This document shows positions 43,233-52,542 of a stretch of 64,000 nt of DNA, piece after piece (position 1 is the first letter of the stretch; each line of letters opens with the position of its first letter). The DNA comes from an uncultured Tenacibaculum sp. (GTDB taxonomy: Bacteria; Bacteroidota; Bacteroidia; Flavobacteriales; Flavobacteriaceae). The notes beneath the pieces were generated by a model. It had not been told where the DNA came from. It saw nothing but the letters and a program-made list of their open reading frames with translations, and did not search any database. A program made the translations under genes and the position numbers. The stretch covers positions 1 through 64,000 of the forward strand of contig NZ_CANMAX010000002.1 of NCBI RefSeq assembly GCF_947495995.1, written 5' to 3'.

Positions 43233-44716
43233 GAAATAGTATCTTGGATAGGAAGCTGAAATTGATGTATTTCTCCTTCATATGAAACAGAAATAATTTT
43301 ATCATCTAAAACTTCTAAATCTTGAACAAAGTTTTTATGGTCATAAGATTGAACTGTTTTCAATGTTGCTAAGTTATGAATCTTTAAAAAATTATCTTCA
43401 CTAGCAGTAAGTAAATAACTCTTATGTATTTTAATTCTTCTAATTATTCCAGAATGGATCTTTTCTTTATATAATTCAGAGATAATTAGCTTTTTGTAAT
43501 CGAATTGAAGTTTAATAAGGTAGCCATTAAAAGTTCCAACGTAAATAATATTTTCTTTAATGGTTAATGAGTTTAAAGGCTCAAGATATTTCCATTCAGA
43601 AATTAATTTGAAACTATCACAAGACCAAACTTTTAAAGAGCCAGTTTCACTAATAGTAATAAAAAAAGATTCATCTATAATCTTAATATCCCAAATCCAT
43701 TCTTTATGAGCTTTTAATGATTTTATTAATTTTCCATTTACGTCGATTTGATTAACGATTCCTTCTGCATCTGCAGAAAAGAAAGAACTATCATCAATTT
43801 TGCACAGTGAAAGTATTGTAGACTTATGATGTTTTATTTTATTAAATAATTCAAAAGAATCATTTTGATGAAGTTTCAAAATATTTATAGTTGCATCTCT
43901 AGATGCACTTACAATTGTATTTTTATTTAAGACTATTACTTTAAGAATAGAGTTTTTGTGTTCAGCAATTTCTGTTCTCTTTTCACCTTTATTAGACCAA
44001 ACTTTTATTTTTTTATCTCTTCCAGAAGTGATTAAATTATCATTGAACTTCGTGATGTTCCATATATAGCCTAAATGTCCTTCAGAAAAAGGAATTTCTT
44101 TTCTTGTAATCGAGGAGTTTATCTTTTGGTATATAATATCACTTCTTAAAACATATTTAATACCATCAAGAACTATTTCACCAGAATGCCAAAGATTGTG
44201 GTCGAAAATTATTAGATCGCCTTTTTCAGGAGTATATTTTTTAAATGGATGAATTGAATTTTTAGTATCAAAAAATAGAGTTTTACCTCCAGAGAAATCT
44301 TCTTTACCATTTAAATAGATCATGAATGTTAACTTAGATTGCATGTCATCAGAAATGTAATGAACGCCGTCTAGATGTTTATTGAAGTATTGATTTGGTA
44401 AATACCTACATACTCTTATTCTTGAATTTAAAGCCTTTAAAATCCATTCACCAGATTCTTTTTTACTAATTCCTGAATATTTGATGTTATTTGGAATGTA
44501 ATTTTTTATTTCATTAAATAATGATGTAGAATATGTTTCATCATCAATAACTTGTCTTTCATTATTTCTATAAGAAGTAGGGTAGTGAGTTATAGCTTTT
44601 TTAAAGTTAGATTTAGTAGTATTTATGATTTTATCACAAAAGCTAGTATCGAAAGCAGATTTAATTAATAAACAATATTCTTGTCTATTTGGTAAAAGGT
44701 TAATTACTTTTTTCAT
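43229..44716 (-). CDS. 2OG-Fe(II) oxygenase / WD40 propeller fusion
   Basis: A 495-residue protein with two parts. Residues about 15-200 form a prolyl-4-hydroxylase-type 2OG-Fe(II) dioxygenase: iron ligands His114 and Asp116 in NKHLDG and His177 in LWHSGE, with Lys187 or Arg191 for 2-oxoglutarate. Residues about 210-495 are six or seven WD40-like blades (IWNITKFNDNLITSGRDKKI, TIVSASRDATINILKLHQ, ITISETGSLKVWSC, LLTASEDNFLKIHN). No signal peptide, so cytosolic. It sits between cobT and cobS with a 4-base overlap to cobS. No known B12 step needs it. Probably a protein or small-molecule hydroxylase with a docking propeller. Confidence 0.85.
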   Translation of the reverse strand: MKKVINLLPNRQEYCLLIKSAFDTSFCDKIINTTKSNFKKAITHYPTSYRNNERQVIDDETYSTSLFNEIKNYIPNNIKYSGISKKESGEWILKALNSRIRVCRYLPNQYFNKHLDGVHYISDDMQSKLTFMIYLNGKEDFSGGKTLFFDTKNSIHPFKKYTPEKGDLIIFDHNLWHSGEIVLDGIKYVLRSDIIYQKINSSITRKEIPFSEGHLGYIWNITKFNDNLITSGRDKKIKVWSNKGEKRTEIAEHKNSILKVIVLNKNTIVSASRDATINILKLHQNDSFELFNKIKHHKSTILSLCKIDDSSFFSADAEGIVNQIDVNGKLIKSLKAHKEWIWDIKIIDESFFITISETGSLKVWSCDSFKLISEWKYLEPLNSLTIKENIIYVGTFNGYLIKLQFDYKKLIISELYKEKIHSGIIRRIKIHKSYLLTASEDNFLKIHNLATLKTVQSYDHKNFVQDLEVLDDKIISVSYEGEIHQFQLPIQDTIS

Positions 44717-44736
44717 AGTCTCTTATACTATTCTTT

Positions 44737-45768
44737 TTACTCTGCTTCAGAAACATTAGCACTTTCGAACGTTGCCATTTCATTTAAAAAGTTTACTGCC
44801 GATTTAATTATAGGATAGGCAACTGCAACACCAGAACCTTCACCTAATCGCATTCCTAAATTAAGAATTGGTTTTACGTTTAAGTAAGACAACATTTTTT
44901 CATGGCCTTGTTCTCCTGACGTATGAGAAAAAATACAATAATCTAAAACATTTTTATCTATAGCTTGAGCAGCAAGTAGGGCAGAAGTAACAATAAATCC
45001 GTCAATTAAAATTGTCATTTGTAATCGAACTGCTTCCAACATTGCACCACATAACATAACAATTTCAAATCCACCAAAACTAGTTAAAACATCAATCGGG
45101 TTGTGAATATTGTTTTTATGTAAATCAAATACAGCTCTTAAAATTTCACCTTTAGTATTTACACCATTATCATCTAAACCAGTTCCTTTTCCAACGCACT
45201 TTTCAATTGGTGTGTTAGTAAAATAACTCATTAATAAAGATGCCGCCGAAGTATTTCCAATTCCCATTTCACCAAAACCAACAATATTTGTTCCTTGGTT
45301 ATGTAGTTTTTGAATTACTTTTTTACCAGCCTTTAAAGCAGCTTTACATTGATTTTCAGACATTGCTTTTCCTTCAGAATAATCTGAAGTTCCATTAGCA
45401 ATTTTATGATTTAAAAGTTTTTCGCTGTACTCAAAAGTTCCATTTACACCAGCATCAACAATGTATAAGTCAATATTATTTTGTTTACAAAATACATTAA
45501 TTGCTGCTCCACCTTGGGTGAAGTTTAAAACCATTTGTTGCGTAACTTCTTGTGGATACGGACTTACAGGTTTGTTTTTTACAATTCCATGATCACCAGC
45601 AAAAACTACAACTGCAGGATTGTTTAGTTCTGGAGTTAATGTATTTTGAATCTGACTAATTTGTAATGCGATTTTTTCTAAAACACCTAACGAACCAATA
45701 GGTTTAGTCTTAAAATCTATTTTCTTCTGTATATCGTTAATTAACGTAGTAGAGATTGGTGTAATCAT
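44737..45768 (-). CDS. cobT: Nicotinate-nucleotide--dimethylbenzimidazole phosphoribosyltransferase
   Basis: A 343-residue cytosolic enzyme that makes alpha-ribazole-phosphate from a benzimidazole base and nicotinate mononucleotide. Motifs: LTKPIGSLG-like (KTKPIGSLGVLEKIALQI), VFAGDHGIV, TQGGAAINVF, GEMGIGNTSAAS, GKGTGLD and near the C-terminus SGEQGHEKML with the catalytic Glu region, then LGMRLGEGSG. Normal length. Six bases from cobU and 20 from the fusion gene. Confidence 0.96.
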   Translation of the reverse strand: MITPISTTLINDIQKKIDFKTKPIGSLGVLEKIALQISQIQNTLTPELNNPAVVVFAGDHGIVKNKPVSPYPQEVTQQMVLNFTQGGAAINVFCKQNNIDLYIVDAGVNGTFEYSEKLLNHKIANGTSDYSEGKAMSENQCKAALKAGKKVIQKLHNQGTNIVGFGEMGIGNTSAASLLMSYFTNTPIEKCVGKGTGLDDNGVNTKGEILRAVFDLHKNNIHNPIDVLTSFGGFEIVMLCGAMLEAVRLQMTILIDGFIVTSALLAAQAIDKNVLDYCIFSHTSGEQGHEKMLSYLNVKPILNLGMRLGEGSGVAVAYPIIKSAVNFLNEMATFESANVSEAE

Positions 45769-45774
45769 CTAGTT

Positions 45775-46284
45775 TTATTTTAAAGTTAAAGGTAAGCCAG
45801 AGACCATAAAAGTTGCGGTATCAGATTTTTTTGCAATAAACTGATTTACCCAACCTTGTAATTCAGTAAACTGTCTTCCAGATTTAGTTTGCGCGTGTAA
45901 TCCCATTCCTATTTCATTTGAAATAATAATAATAGTAGCATCAATTTCTAAAAGTTTTAGAATTTCTTCTTTAGCAAGTTGTAAACAAAGTTCAACATTA
46001 CTATCGGTATCCATAAAAAAGTTTGTTAACCATAAAGTCACACAATCTATTACCACAGTACTTTTAGCAGGAATTACAGTACTTATATTTTTTTCTTCTT
46101 CAATGGTAGTCCAACGTTCGTCTCTTTCAGAAATATGACGTTGTACACGATTTCTAAAATTATCATCCCATATTCTAGAAGTTGCTAAATAATAAGGATT
46201 ATCAGACAAAGATTCAGCAAGTTGTTGTGCGTAACTACTTTTACCAGATCGTTCTCCTCCTGAGATATAATGCATCATAATCAA
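45775..46284 (-). CDS. cobU: Adenosylcobinamide kinase / guanylyltransferase
   Basis: A 169-residue bifunctional enzyme that phosphorylates adenosylcobinamide and transfers GMP to it. P-loop SGGERSGKSSYAQ, RDERWTTIEEE with the region that carries the guanylylated residue (a His in HISERDERW), and VVIDCVTLWLTN (Walker B-like). First gene of the leftward cob unit. Two Met codons close together (46284 and 46275) are possible starts; the second, MHYISGG, is the more typical. No riboswitch is seen in the 82-base divergent spacer. Confidence 0.95.
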   Translation of the reverse strand: MIMMHYISGGERSGKSSYAQQLAESLSDNPYYLATSRIWDDNFRNRVQRHISERDERWTTIEEEKNISTVIPAKSTVVIDCVTLWLTNFFMDTDSNVELCLQLAKEEILKLLEIDATIIIISNEIGMGLHAQTKSGRQFTELQGWVNQFIAKKSDTATFMVSGLPLTLK

Positions 46285-46348
46285 AGAAAATTTGAAAACA
46301 AAGATTATAAAGATTTTTTAGAAAAAGAAAATATAATTTATTACTCCG

Positions 46349-46356
46349 TATTTTTG
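46349..46356 (+). promoter_or_regulatory. -7 promoter box
   Basis: TATTTTTG fits TAnnTTTG for the rightward cobalamin-binding-like gene. It lies only 10 bases before the first ATG (46367), which favours the second ATG (46376) as start or a near-leaderless mRNA. Confidence 0.45.
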
Positions 46357-46366
46357 TGCTGTTAAA

Positions 46367-47314
46367 ATGAATAGTATGAAAGTATCGTCGTTTATGCCTG
46401 CAGTAACCCAAATGATCTATGATATGGGGTTGCAAGAATACTTAGAAGGAATAACATTCGAATGTCCTGCGGTGGCTTTAGAAGAGAAAAAAGTTGTGGT
46501 AAAATATAAGTTAGAAGGACAAACGCTTACTAGTGAAGAAATCAATACGATTTTTTCGAAAACCAAAGCTGAAGGAGGAACTTTATATTATGTAGATGAA
46601 CCAGTTTTAGAAAGTATTGCTCCTGATTTAATTTTTACCCAAGATGTATGTGATGTTTGTCAAATCGATACTGAATCTGTAGCAAAATCAGCTTATAAAT
46701 TACCAAAGATTCCTGAGTTAATTTCAATTACACCAAATTCTTTAGAAGATGTTTTTGATAGTGCTTTAACTGTAGCTAAAGCTATGGGAAAAGAAGAAGT
46801 AGGAATTAATTATATTCAAAAATTACGAGATCGTATTGCGGCTGTAGTTGATGTTCAACGTGAAAATAAAATCCAATCTAAAAGTATTATGTTATTAGAA
46901 TGGATTGAACCTTTATTTAACTGCGGACATTGGATTCCTCATCAAATCGGTTATGCTGGTGGAATCGATTTATTGTCACATCCTTCAGGAGATAGTATAG
47001 TAATTTCTTGGGATAAAATAGTAAAATATGATCCAGAAGTTCTAATTATTGCGCCTTGTGGTTATGGAATAGAAAGAACTCTAGAAGACATGGAGTTTTT
47101 AACAAATAAAGCTGGTTGGAACGAATTACGAGCTGTGAAAAATAAGAATGTTTACATCGCAAATTTTGCCATGTTTACACAATCTTCTGCAGGAACTTTA
47201 GTAGACGGAATTGAATGTTTAGCCGCTATGATTCACCCAGAATACTACTCAGTTTCAGAAGATTTAAACGTTAAATTCGCAAATTATCACGATTTATTAG
47301 TGACTAATTTATAA
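46367..47314 (+). CDS. Cobalamin-binding-like protein without signal peptide
   Basis: A 315-residue protein of the helical-backbone metal-receptor (BtuF/COG0614) fold but with no signal peptide or lipobox, so it stays in the cytosol. Motifs: SFMPAVTQMIYDMGLQEYLE, TQDVCDVCQID (two Cys), MLLEWIEPLFNCGHWIPHQIG, YAGGIDLLSHP and a WNELRAVKNKNVYIAN ending pattern. The LEWI-P-FNCGHW motif is typical for the cytosolic cobalamin-binding branch. The ATG at 46376 may be the true start. Divergent from cobU and upstream of the B12 riboswitch, it could carry corrinoid inside the cell. Confidence 0.85.
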   Translation: MNSMKVSSFMPAVTQMIYDMGLQEYLEGITFECPAVALEEKKVVVKYKLEGQTLTSEEINTIFSKTKAEGGTLYYVDEPVLESIAPDLIFTQDVCDVCQIDTESVAKSAYKLPKIPELISITPNSLEDVFDSALTVAKAMGKEEVGINYIQKLRDRIAAVVDVQRENKIQSKSIMLLEWIEPLFNCGHWIPHQIGYAGGIDLLSHPSGDSIVISWDKIVKYDPEVLIIAPCGYGIERTLEDMEFLTNKAGWNELRAVKNKNVYIANFAMFTQSSAGTLVDGIECLAAMIHPEYYSVSEDLNVKFANYHDLLVTNL

Positions 47315-47329
47315 TTAAACAATACATTT

Positions 47330-47545
47330 GCCGAAAATTTTGGTTTTTCTTCAACTTTCAATTGGAGAAAATTAAAAGGGAATTCGGTGTAAAACCGAAG
47401 CTGTTCCCGCAACTGTAAGCTATAAAGCTTGTAACTAATTACTTTTTAACCACTGCGAAAGCGGGAAGGTAAGTTACAAGACGCAAGCCAGGAGACCTGC
47501 CAAATTTTTATTTGATAACAAACCTTCGGGATAAAGGTTTTTACA
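47330..47545 (+). ncRNA. Cobalamin riboswitch
   Basis: The B12 box GCCAGGAGACCTGCC is at 47487-47501. The core upstream is canonical: AAAGGGAA, CGGTG, ACCGAAGCTG, then CCCGCAACTGTAA (47377-47419). Peripheral stems include GTAAGTTACAAG pairing with the CTTGTAAC strand. A hairpin with AACCTT/AAGGTT and a short T-run (47521-47542) lies just before the ribosome binding site AGGGG. Binding of adenosyl- or aquocobalamin should shut off the btuB-like gene at 47556. Confidence 0.95.
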
Positions 47546-47555
47546 GGGGTATATA

Positions 47556-49433
47556 ATGAAGCAAGTTTTATTTTTGGTTATTTGTTTTTGTAGCATCTTT
47601 TTAAAAGTTAATGCACAAAAAGATACGATACAGAATCGTTTGAACGAAGTTGTAGTTCAGGCGAATAAGAGACTTTTAATGAATTCTAAATCGTTAAAGG
47701 TTGTCAATTTGAATGATTCTATTATTACAAATAATTTAGAATCGTTTACTTCTTTATTACGTTTTAATACTGCAATTTATTTACGCGAGCATGGAGTAGG
47801 AGGAACAAGTTCTGCAAGTTTTAGAGGAACCAGTGCTTCAAATACAGCTGTGATGTGGAATGGGATTAATATTAATTCTATTAACAACGGACAAACGGGA
47901 TTCAATTCTTTAACGGTAGGATTGTATGATGAATTAAATGTAAGAAGTGGTGGTGGAAGTATAGAATATGGTTCTGGAGCAATTGGAGGAACCGTTCATT
48001 TAAACGATGTATTAAAATTCAGAGAAAATAAAGAGTTTACAAATCAAATTGTAAGTGCTGTAGGAAGTTTTAGTACTATAAATAGTTTGTATAAATTGAA
48101 ATATGGTTCAGAAAAATATACAGCTAACTTCGGAATTTCTTATAACAGGTCAGATAATGATTATCCGTTTTTGAACTCAGATTTCAGAAATTCAAATGGT
48201 GATTATGAGAACTATGCGATCAATTTTTCTAATGCATATCGATTTTCTGATGAATTAGTATTACAGTTTTTCACAACATATTATTTTGGTGATAGATTAC
48301 TTTCGGGTGAATTACCTAATCCAACTTCAGCAGATGATAAGTATCAAGATATAAATCAGAGGAATTTACTGTCTCTTGAGTTTAAACGTAATAATTTCAG
48401 ATTAAATACTCGAGTTGGTTATCTGTTTCAGAAGTATAAATATTTTGATGATAAAGATTCTGATGTTTTTAACTTCGGAAGTTCTAACCGTTTATATACA
48501 GATATTACTGCCGATTATACTTTTCAAAAGCTTAATGCTACGGTAACATCGAATACAAGATTTGAAAGTGTAAACGGAAGAACTGATCAAATTACAGAAA
48601 GAAATAGACAAGAATTTTCGCAATCATTAATCCTTAATCATAAAGTAAAGAGTTCTTTTTCTTATGATATTAAGGTAAGAAAAGATTATAATTCAGATTT
48701 TGATGTGCCTTTGAGTTATGCTTTTGGTTTTAAGTTAACTCCTTACAAAGGTTTCTTTTTTAGAGCGAATACATCAAGAAACTACAGAGTTCCTACATAC
48801 AACGATTTATTTTGGCCAGGTCAAGGTAATTTAAATTTAATTCCTGAAAACTCATTACAAGGTGAATTTGGAATTGGCTTTAAATCGAATCAATTATTTG
48901 TTGATGTAGCATATTTCAATATTAATTCAAAAGATAAAATTATTTGGACGCCAAATGGTGATCCGAATCGACCAGGAATTTGGACGCCAATTAATCTAGA
49001 TGAAACAACAAATCAAGGAATTGAATTTGCTGCAAATTACAAGCGTTTGTTTTTTGATAATATTCAAACAGATCTTTCTGTAAACTATACCTATGTAGAT
49101 GCAATTAACGAAGCTACGAAAACAGCGATTCCATTTGTTCCTAAACATGTTGCAAATACTAATGTTAGAATGAATTATAATCGTTTTTCGATATTCTATC
49201 AGTTCTTATTTAACGGTAAAACATACACTACTCAGAGTAATAGAGAAGACTTTGTTGTTGATGAGTTTTTTATATCAAATATCGGAGGGAGCTACAACAT
49301 TTTAAAAAGAGAAAAACAAAACTTAAGTATTGGTTTTAAAGTCAATAATATTTTGAATGAAGATTACACTATTATTCGAGCTAGACCAATGCCAGGTATT
49401 AACTATAATTTCAACGTAAACTATAAATTTTAA
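47556..49433 (+). CDS. btuB: BtuB-like TonB-dependent cobalamin receptor
   Basis: A 625-residue outer-membrane receptor. Signal peptide (1-20), TonB-box-like RLNEVVVQANKR, plug (about 40-150: LLRFNTAIYLREHGVGGTSS, SFRGTSASNTAVMWNGININ, GGGSIEYGSGAIGGTVHL) and a beta-barrel ending with FNVNYKF. It has no carboxypeptidase-like N-domain. Ligand assignment rests on the cobalamin riboswitch directly upstream and the flanking cob genes. The next gene starts 2 bases after its stop. Confidence 0.93.
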   Translation: MKQVLFLVICFCSIFLKVNAQKDTIQNRLNEVVVQANKRLLMNSKSLKVVNLNDSIITNNLESFTSLLRFNTAIYLREHGVGGTSSASFRGTSASNTAVMWNGININSINNGQTGFNSLTVGLYDELNVRSGGGSIEYGSGAIGGTVHLNDVLKFRENKEFTNQIVSAVGSFSTINSLYKLKYGSEKYTANFGISYNRSDNDYPFLNSDFRNSNGDYENYAINFSNAYRFSDELVLQFFTTYYFGDRLLSGELPNPTSADDKYQDINQRNLLSLEFKRNNFRLNTRVGYLFQKYKYFDDKDSDVFNFGSSNRLYTDITADYTFQKLNATVTSNTRFESVNGRTDQITERNRQEFSQSLILNHKVKSSFSYDIKVRKDYNSDFDVPLSYAFGFKLTPYKGFFFRANTSRNYRVPTYNDLFWPGQGNLNLIPENSLQGEFGIGFKSNQLFVDVAYFNINSKDKIIWTPNGDPNRPGIWTPINLDETTNQGIEFAANYKRLFFDNIQTDLSVNYTYVDAINEATKTAIPFVPKHVANTNVRMNYNRFSIFYQFLFNGKTYTTQSNREDFVVDEFFISNIGGSYNILKREKQNLSIGFKVNNILNEDYTIIRARPMPGINYNFNVNYKF

Positions 49434-49435
49434 AA

Positions 49436-50497
49436 ATGAAAAAAATCAATTTTATATTCAAAACACTATTCTTTGCTAGTATTTTAGTATTAGTATCATG
49501 TAGTGATGATACTGAGCAGCAAGAACCAAGAGGTGATTATGAAAATGGAATATTAATTTCAGGAGAAGGAGCTAGTGCAGCAGCTGGAGGAACTATTTCT
49601 TTTATTTCTAACGATTATACTACGGTAGAAAGTAAAATATACAATAAAGTAAATGGTACTGATCTTAGTGTTTTTTTACAGTCAATGACATTAGAAGGAG
49701 ATAATGCATATATAGTTGTTGATAATCAAAATACAATTTCGGTAGTAAATAGATATACTTTTCAAGAATTAGGAAAAATAACAGAGGAGTTATCAAAGCC
49801 TAGATATATTGCTGTAATAGGTAATAGAGGTTATGTAACAAACTGGGGCGATACGAGTGACGAAACAGATGATTTTATTGCAGTTGTTGATGTAACTACT
49901 TTTGAGTTTATTGAAAAGATTGCTGTAGGAAATGGACCAGAAAGAATTGTTGAGAAAGACGGAAAATTATTTGTGAGTCATAAAGGAGGTTTTACAACTA
50001 ACAATATTATTTCTGTAATAGATATTAATACTAAAAACGTGTCTACAATTGAGGTGAAATCTAAACCAGATGAAATGGAATTTAGTTCTAATGGAGATTT
50101 AATTGTACTTTCTGGAGGTAATGAGCCTTGGACAGGAAATGAGACAAAAGCTGCTATTGCAACTATAAATACCAACTCTTTACAAGTTACTTCTGAGTTA
50201 GTGTTTGCAGATGGTGTTCACCCATCTCTTATGACATTAAACAATAATAGTATTTATTATTCAGTAGGTAATGATGTTTATAACGTTTCTATTGGAGCTA
50301 CTAATGCTGCAACTACTACTTTATTAACTGCAGTAGATGGTTTCTTTTACGGTATGGCAGTAAAAAATGGAAAATTATATGCGTTAGATGCTAGCTTCTC
50401 TGATATAAGTAAAGTAAATATTTTCGATTTATCATCTAACGAGAAAACGAATACTTTCGATGCACCATTAGGAGCTTCAAAAATATATTTTAACTAA
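49436..50497 (+). CDS. BtuG-like beta-propeller surface lipoprotein
   Basis: A 353-residue lipoprotein with lipobox LVLVSCSDD (Cys22) followed by acidic residues, as for surface-exposed lipoproteins. The body is a YncE-like propeller with repeated strands: NAYIVVDNQNTISVVNRYTF, KPRYIAVIGNRGYVTNWGD, FIAVVDVTTFEFIEKIAVGN, LFVSHKGG and NNIISVIDINTK. In Bacteroides the propeller lipoprotein BtuG caps BtuB and binds B12 very tightly. The same pairing 2 bases behind btuB under a B12 riboswitch makes this the likely counterpart. Sequence similarity to BtuG was not tested. Confidence 0.82.
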   Translation: MKKINFIFKTLFFASILVLVSCSDDTEQQEPRGDYENGILISGEGASAAAGGTISFISNDYTTVESKIYNKVNGTDLSVFLQSMTLEGDNAYIVVDNQNTISVVNRYTFQELGKITEELSKPRYIAVIGNRGYVTNWGDTSDETDDFIAVVDVTTFEFIEKIAVGNGPERIVEKDGKLFVSHKGGFTTNNIISVIDINTKNVSTIEVKSKPDEMEFSSNGDLIVLSGGNEPWTGNETKAAIATINTNSLQVTSELVFADGVHPSLMTLNNNSIYYSVGNDVYNVSIGATNAATTTLLTAVDGFFYGMAVKNGKLYALDASFSDISKVNIFDLSSNEKTNTFDAPLGASKIYFN

Positions 50498-50537
50498 GAA
50501 ATACTTCTGTAGATAGAAGTCCTTTTTTTCTAAAAAG

Positions 50538-50570
50538 GAAAAGGTTACCTAATTTTAGGTAACCTTTTTA
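50538..50570. terminator. Bidirectional terminator
   Basis: AAGGTTACCT (50541-50550) and AGGTAACCTT (50557-50566) followed by TTTTA. It ends the btuB unit and the convergent membrane-protein gene. Confidence 0.85.
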
Positions 50571-50571
50571 T

Positions 50572-51084
50572 TTAAATCAACTTCTTTACTTGTTGTTTTA
50601 TAATAGCTATTGCAGTTTCTGTTGGACTTTCGATTTGAGAATAATCGATAAGTAGATTTTCTCTTAATTCTTTTGCAGTTTCACAATTTTCTGCTGTGTT
50701 ACGAATCTTATTTGTTATTGCTAATTTAGAGCCTACAACTGCTTTCCAAGCATCATCATGAACATAAATTTGTTGTACCATGTTATGTTCATATTCTTGT
50801 TCTATATTTCCTAAAAGCAAATGAACATAACTATTAACGTCATCGCCAATAGGGTTTACTCTTGTTAATAATTTAGGCGGACTTAAACGTTCACAGAAAA
50901 GTAATAATCGTTCGTAAGCTTGAAGTTTCATTGGTAAGCTTTCACGCTTTTTAGAAATTAAAGCTTCTAACTTTTTTTCATTTTCATCTCTTTGTAAAAA
51001 AGCACTAAACATAAAATAAGCAACACCACCTGCTACTAATGCTGGTAATGCATATGCTAGTCCTTCAATTAATTTGTCTTCCAT
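50572..51084 (-). CDS. Conserved small membrane-anchored protein
   Basis: A 170-residue protein with one N-terminal membrane segment (about 8-28, GLAYALPALVAGGVAYFMFSA), then a cytosolic helical part: ESLPMKLQAYERLLLFCERL, SPPKLLTRVNP, QEYEHNMVQQIYVHDDAW. I believe this is a widespread flavobacterial hypothetical (DUF7935-like), function unknown. It is 8 bases downstream of the M20 amidohydrolase gene on the same strand and is probably co-transcribed. Confidence 0.78.
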   Translation of the reverse strand: MEDKLIEGLAYALPALVAGGVAYFMFSAFLQRDENEKKLEALISKKRESLPMKLQAYERLLLFCERLSPPKLLTRVNPIGDDVNSYVHLLLGNIEQEYEHNMVQQIYVHDDAWKAVVGSKLAITNKIRNTAENCETAKELRENLLIDYSQIESPTETAIAIIKQQVKKLI

Positions 51085-51092
51085 GTATTCAG

Positions 51093-52364
51093 TTAATTAT
51101 TTAAAAAATCTAAAGCTAATTGAGTCATTGTTTTTACTCCTAAAAGCATTCCACTCTCATCAATTATAAAATCAGGAGTATGATGTGGATAAGGATTATC
51201 ATTACCTATTGTTTTTCCTCCTAAGAAAAAATAAAAGCCTGGTATTTCTTTTTGAAAAAAAGAAAAGTCTTCGGCTCCGGTAATTGCTTTAATAAGTTTC
51301 ACATTATTTTTTCCTGCCACATTCTGTAAAGTAGGTAAAGCTTGTTTAGTAAGTTCAATATTGTTGAATGTTATAGGATATCCTTTTTCAATTTCTATTG
51401 ATGCTTCAGCTCGATAAGCTTTAGCAATAGCTGGAACCATTTCTTTCATACGATTGTTAATTTGTTTTTGCATTCCATAATCTAACGTACGAATAGTACC
51501 GATCATTTCAGCAGACTCAGGAATAATATTACTTCTCACACCAGAATCTATTTTTCCAACAGTTATTACGGCTCCTTCATTAGTTAAATCTGCTTCTCTA
51601 CTTATTATCGTTTGCAATCCATCTATTATTTTTGCTGAAATCATTATAGGATCAATACTAGTCCAAGGCCTCGATCCGTGTGATTGCTTTCCTTTAACTT
51701 TAATTTTAAAACTTTGTGATGCAGCCATGATTCCTCCAGGTTTATAACTAATGTTACCTACATCAAGTCCAGAAGAAATGTGTAATCCAAAAATAGCATC
51801 AACATCAGGATTTTTAAGAACACCTTCTTTAACCATAAGTTCAGCACCACCTTCTTCTCCTTCAGGGGCTCCTTCTTCAGCAGGTTGGAAAATAAATTTT
51901 ACTGTTCCTTTAATTTGATCTCTATGTTTTGAAAGAATTTCAGCAACACCCATAAGAATAGCAGTATGTGTATCATGACCACAAGCATGCATTACACCAA
52001 CATCTTTTCCTAAATAGTTAGATTTAACTGTAGATTTGAACGGTAAATCATTACGTTCAACTACTGGTAAAGCGTCTATATCTGCACGTAGAGCAACTAC
52101 TTTTCCAGGTTGATTTCCTTTTAAAATTCCTATAACTCCGGTTTTAGCTACATTTTCTTTTGTTTCTATACCAAGACTTTTTAAATGTTTGGCGATAGTT
52201 TTTGCAGTGTTAAATTCTCTGTTAGAAAGTTCAGGGTTTTCATGAAAATGTCTTCTCCATTGAATTACCTTATCTTCAATTGCTTTAAAGTCTTCAGTAA
52301 AATCTTGAGAGAAAATTGTAAACGATATACTAAAGAAAATAAAACTTAATATTGTTTTTTTCAT
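51093..52364 (-). CDS. M20 family amidohydrolase, exported
   Basis: A 423-residue zinc hydrolase of the hippurate/N-acyl-amino-acid type. Signal peptide MKKTILSFIFFSISFTIFSQ; catalytic domain with RRHFHENPELSN, HACGHDTHTAILMG (metal ligands), FQPAEEGAPEGEEGG (Glu base and ligand), the FGLHISSGLDVG His, and a dimerisation domain (about 205-320, with KGKQSHGSRPW). A final metal-site His is in PYPHHTPDF. Likely removes acyl groups from amino acids or small peptides in the periplasm. Substrate unknown. Confidence 0.9.
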   Translation of the reverse strand: MKKTILSFIFFSISFTIFSQDFTEDFKAIEDKVIQWRRHFHENPELSNREFNTAKTIAKHLKSLGIETKENVAKTGVIGILKGNQPGKVVALRADIDALPVVERNDLPFKSTVKSNYLGKDVGVMHACGHDTHTAILMGVAEILSKHRDQIKGTVKFIFQPAEEGAPEGEEGGAELMVKEGVLKNPDVDAIFGLHISSGLDVGNISYKPGGIMAASQSFKIKVKGKQSHGSRPWTSIDPIMISAKIIDGLQTIISREADLTNEGAVITVGKIDSGVRSNIIPESAEMIGTIRTLDYGMQKQINNRMKEMVPAIAKAYRAEASIEIEKGYPITFNNIELTKQALPTLQNVAGKNNVKLIKAITGAEDFSFFQKEIPGFYFFLGGKTIGNDNPYPHHTPDFIIDESGMLLGVKTMTQLALDFLNN

Positions 52365-52542
52365 ATTGAAATTTGAGTTTGAAAAGTCTCCGAATAGATA
52401 AATCCGCTAGCGTAAATATACAATTATATATTTTTTATAAACTCTAAATAATTGTGAATAAATTTGAGAAACTCTACTAGAAAAAGAAGAAATAATGGTT
52501 TAATTTAGCACTTAATTACTTACAACCTATTATACAATTTCA

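Noticed and set aside
46285-46366. Second cobalamin riboswitch in front of cobU
   Set aside because: The 82-base spacer has no B12 box and is too short.
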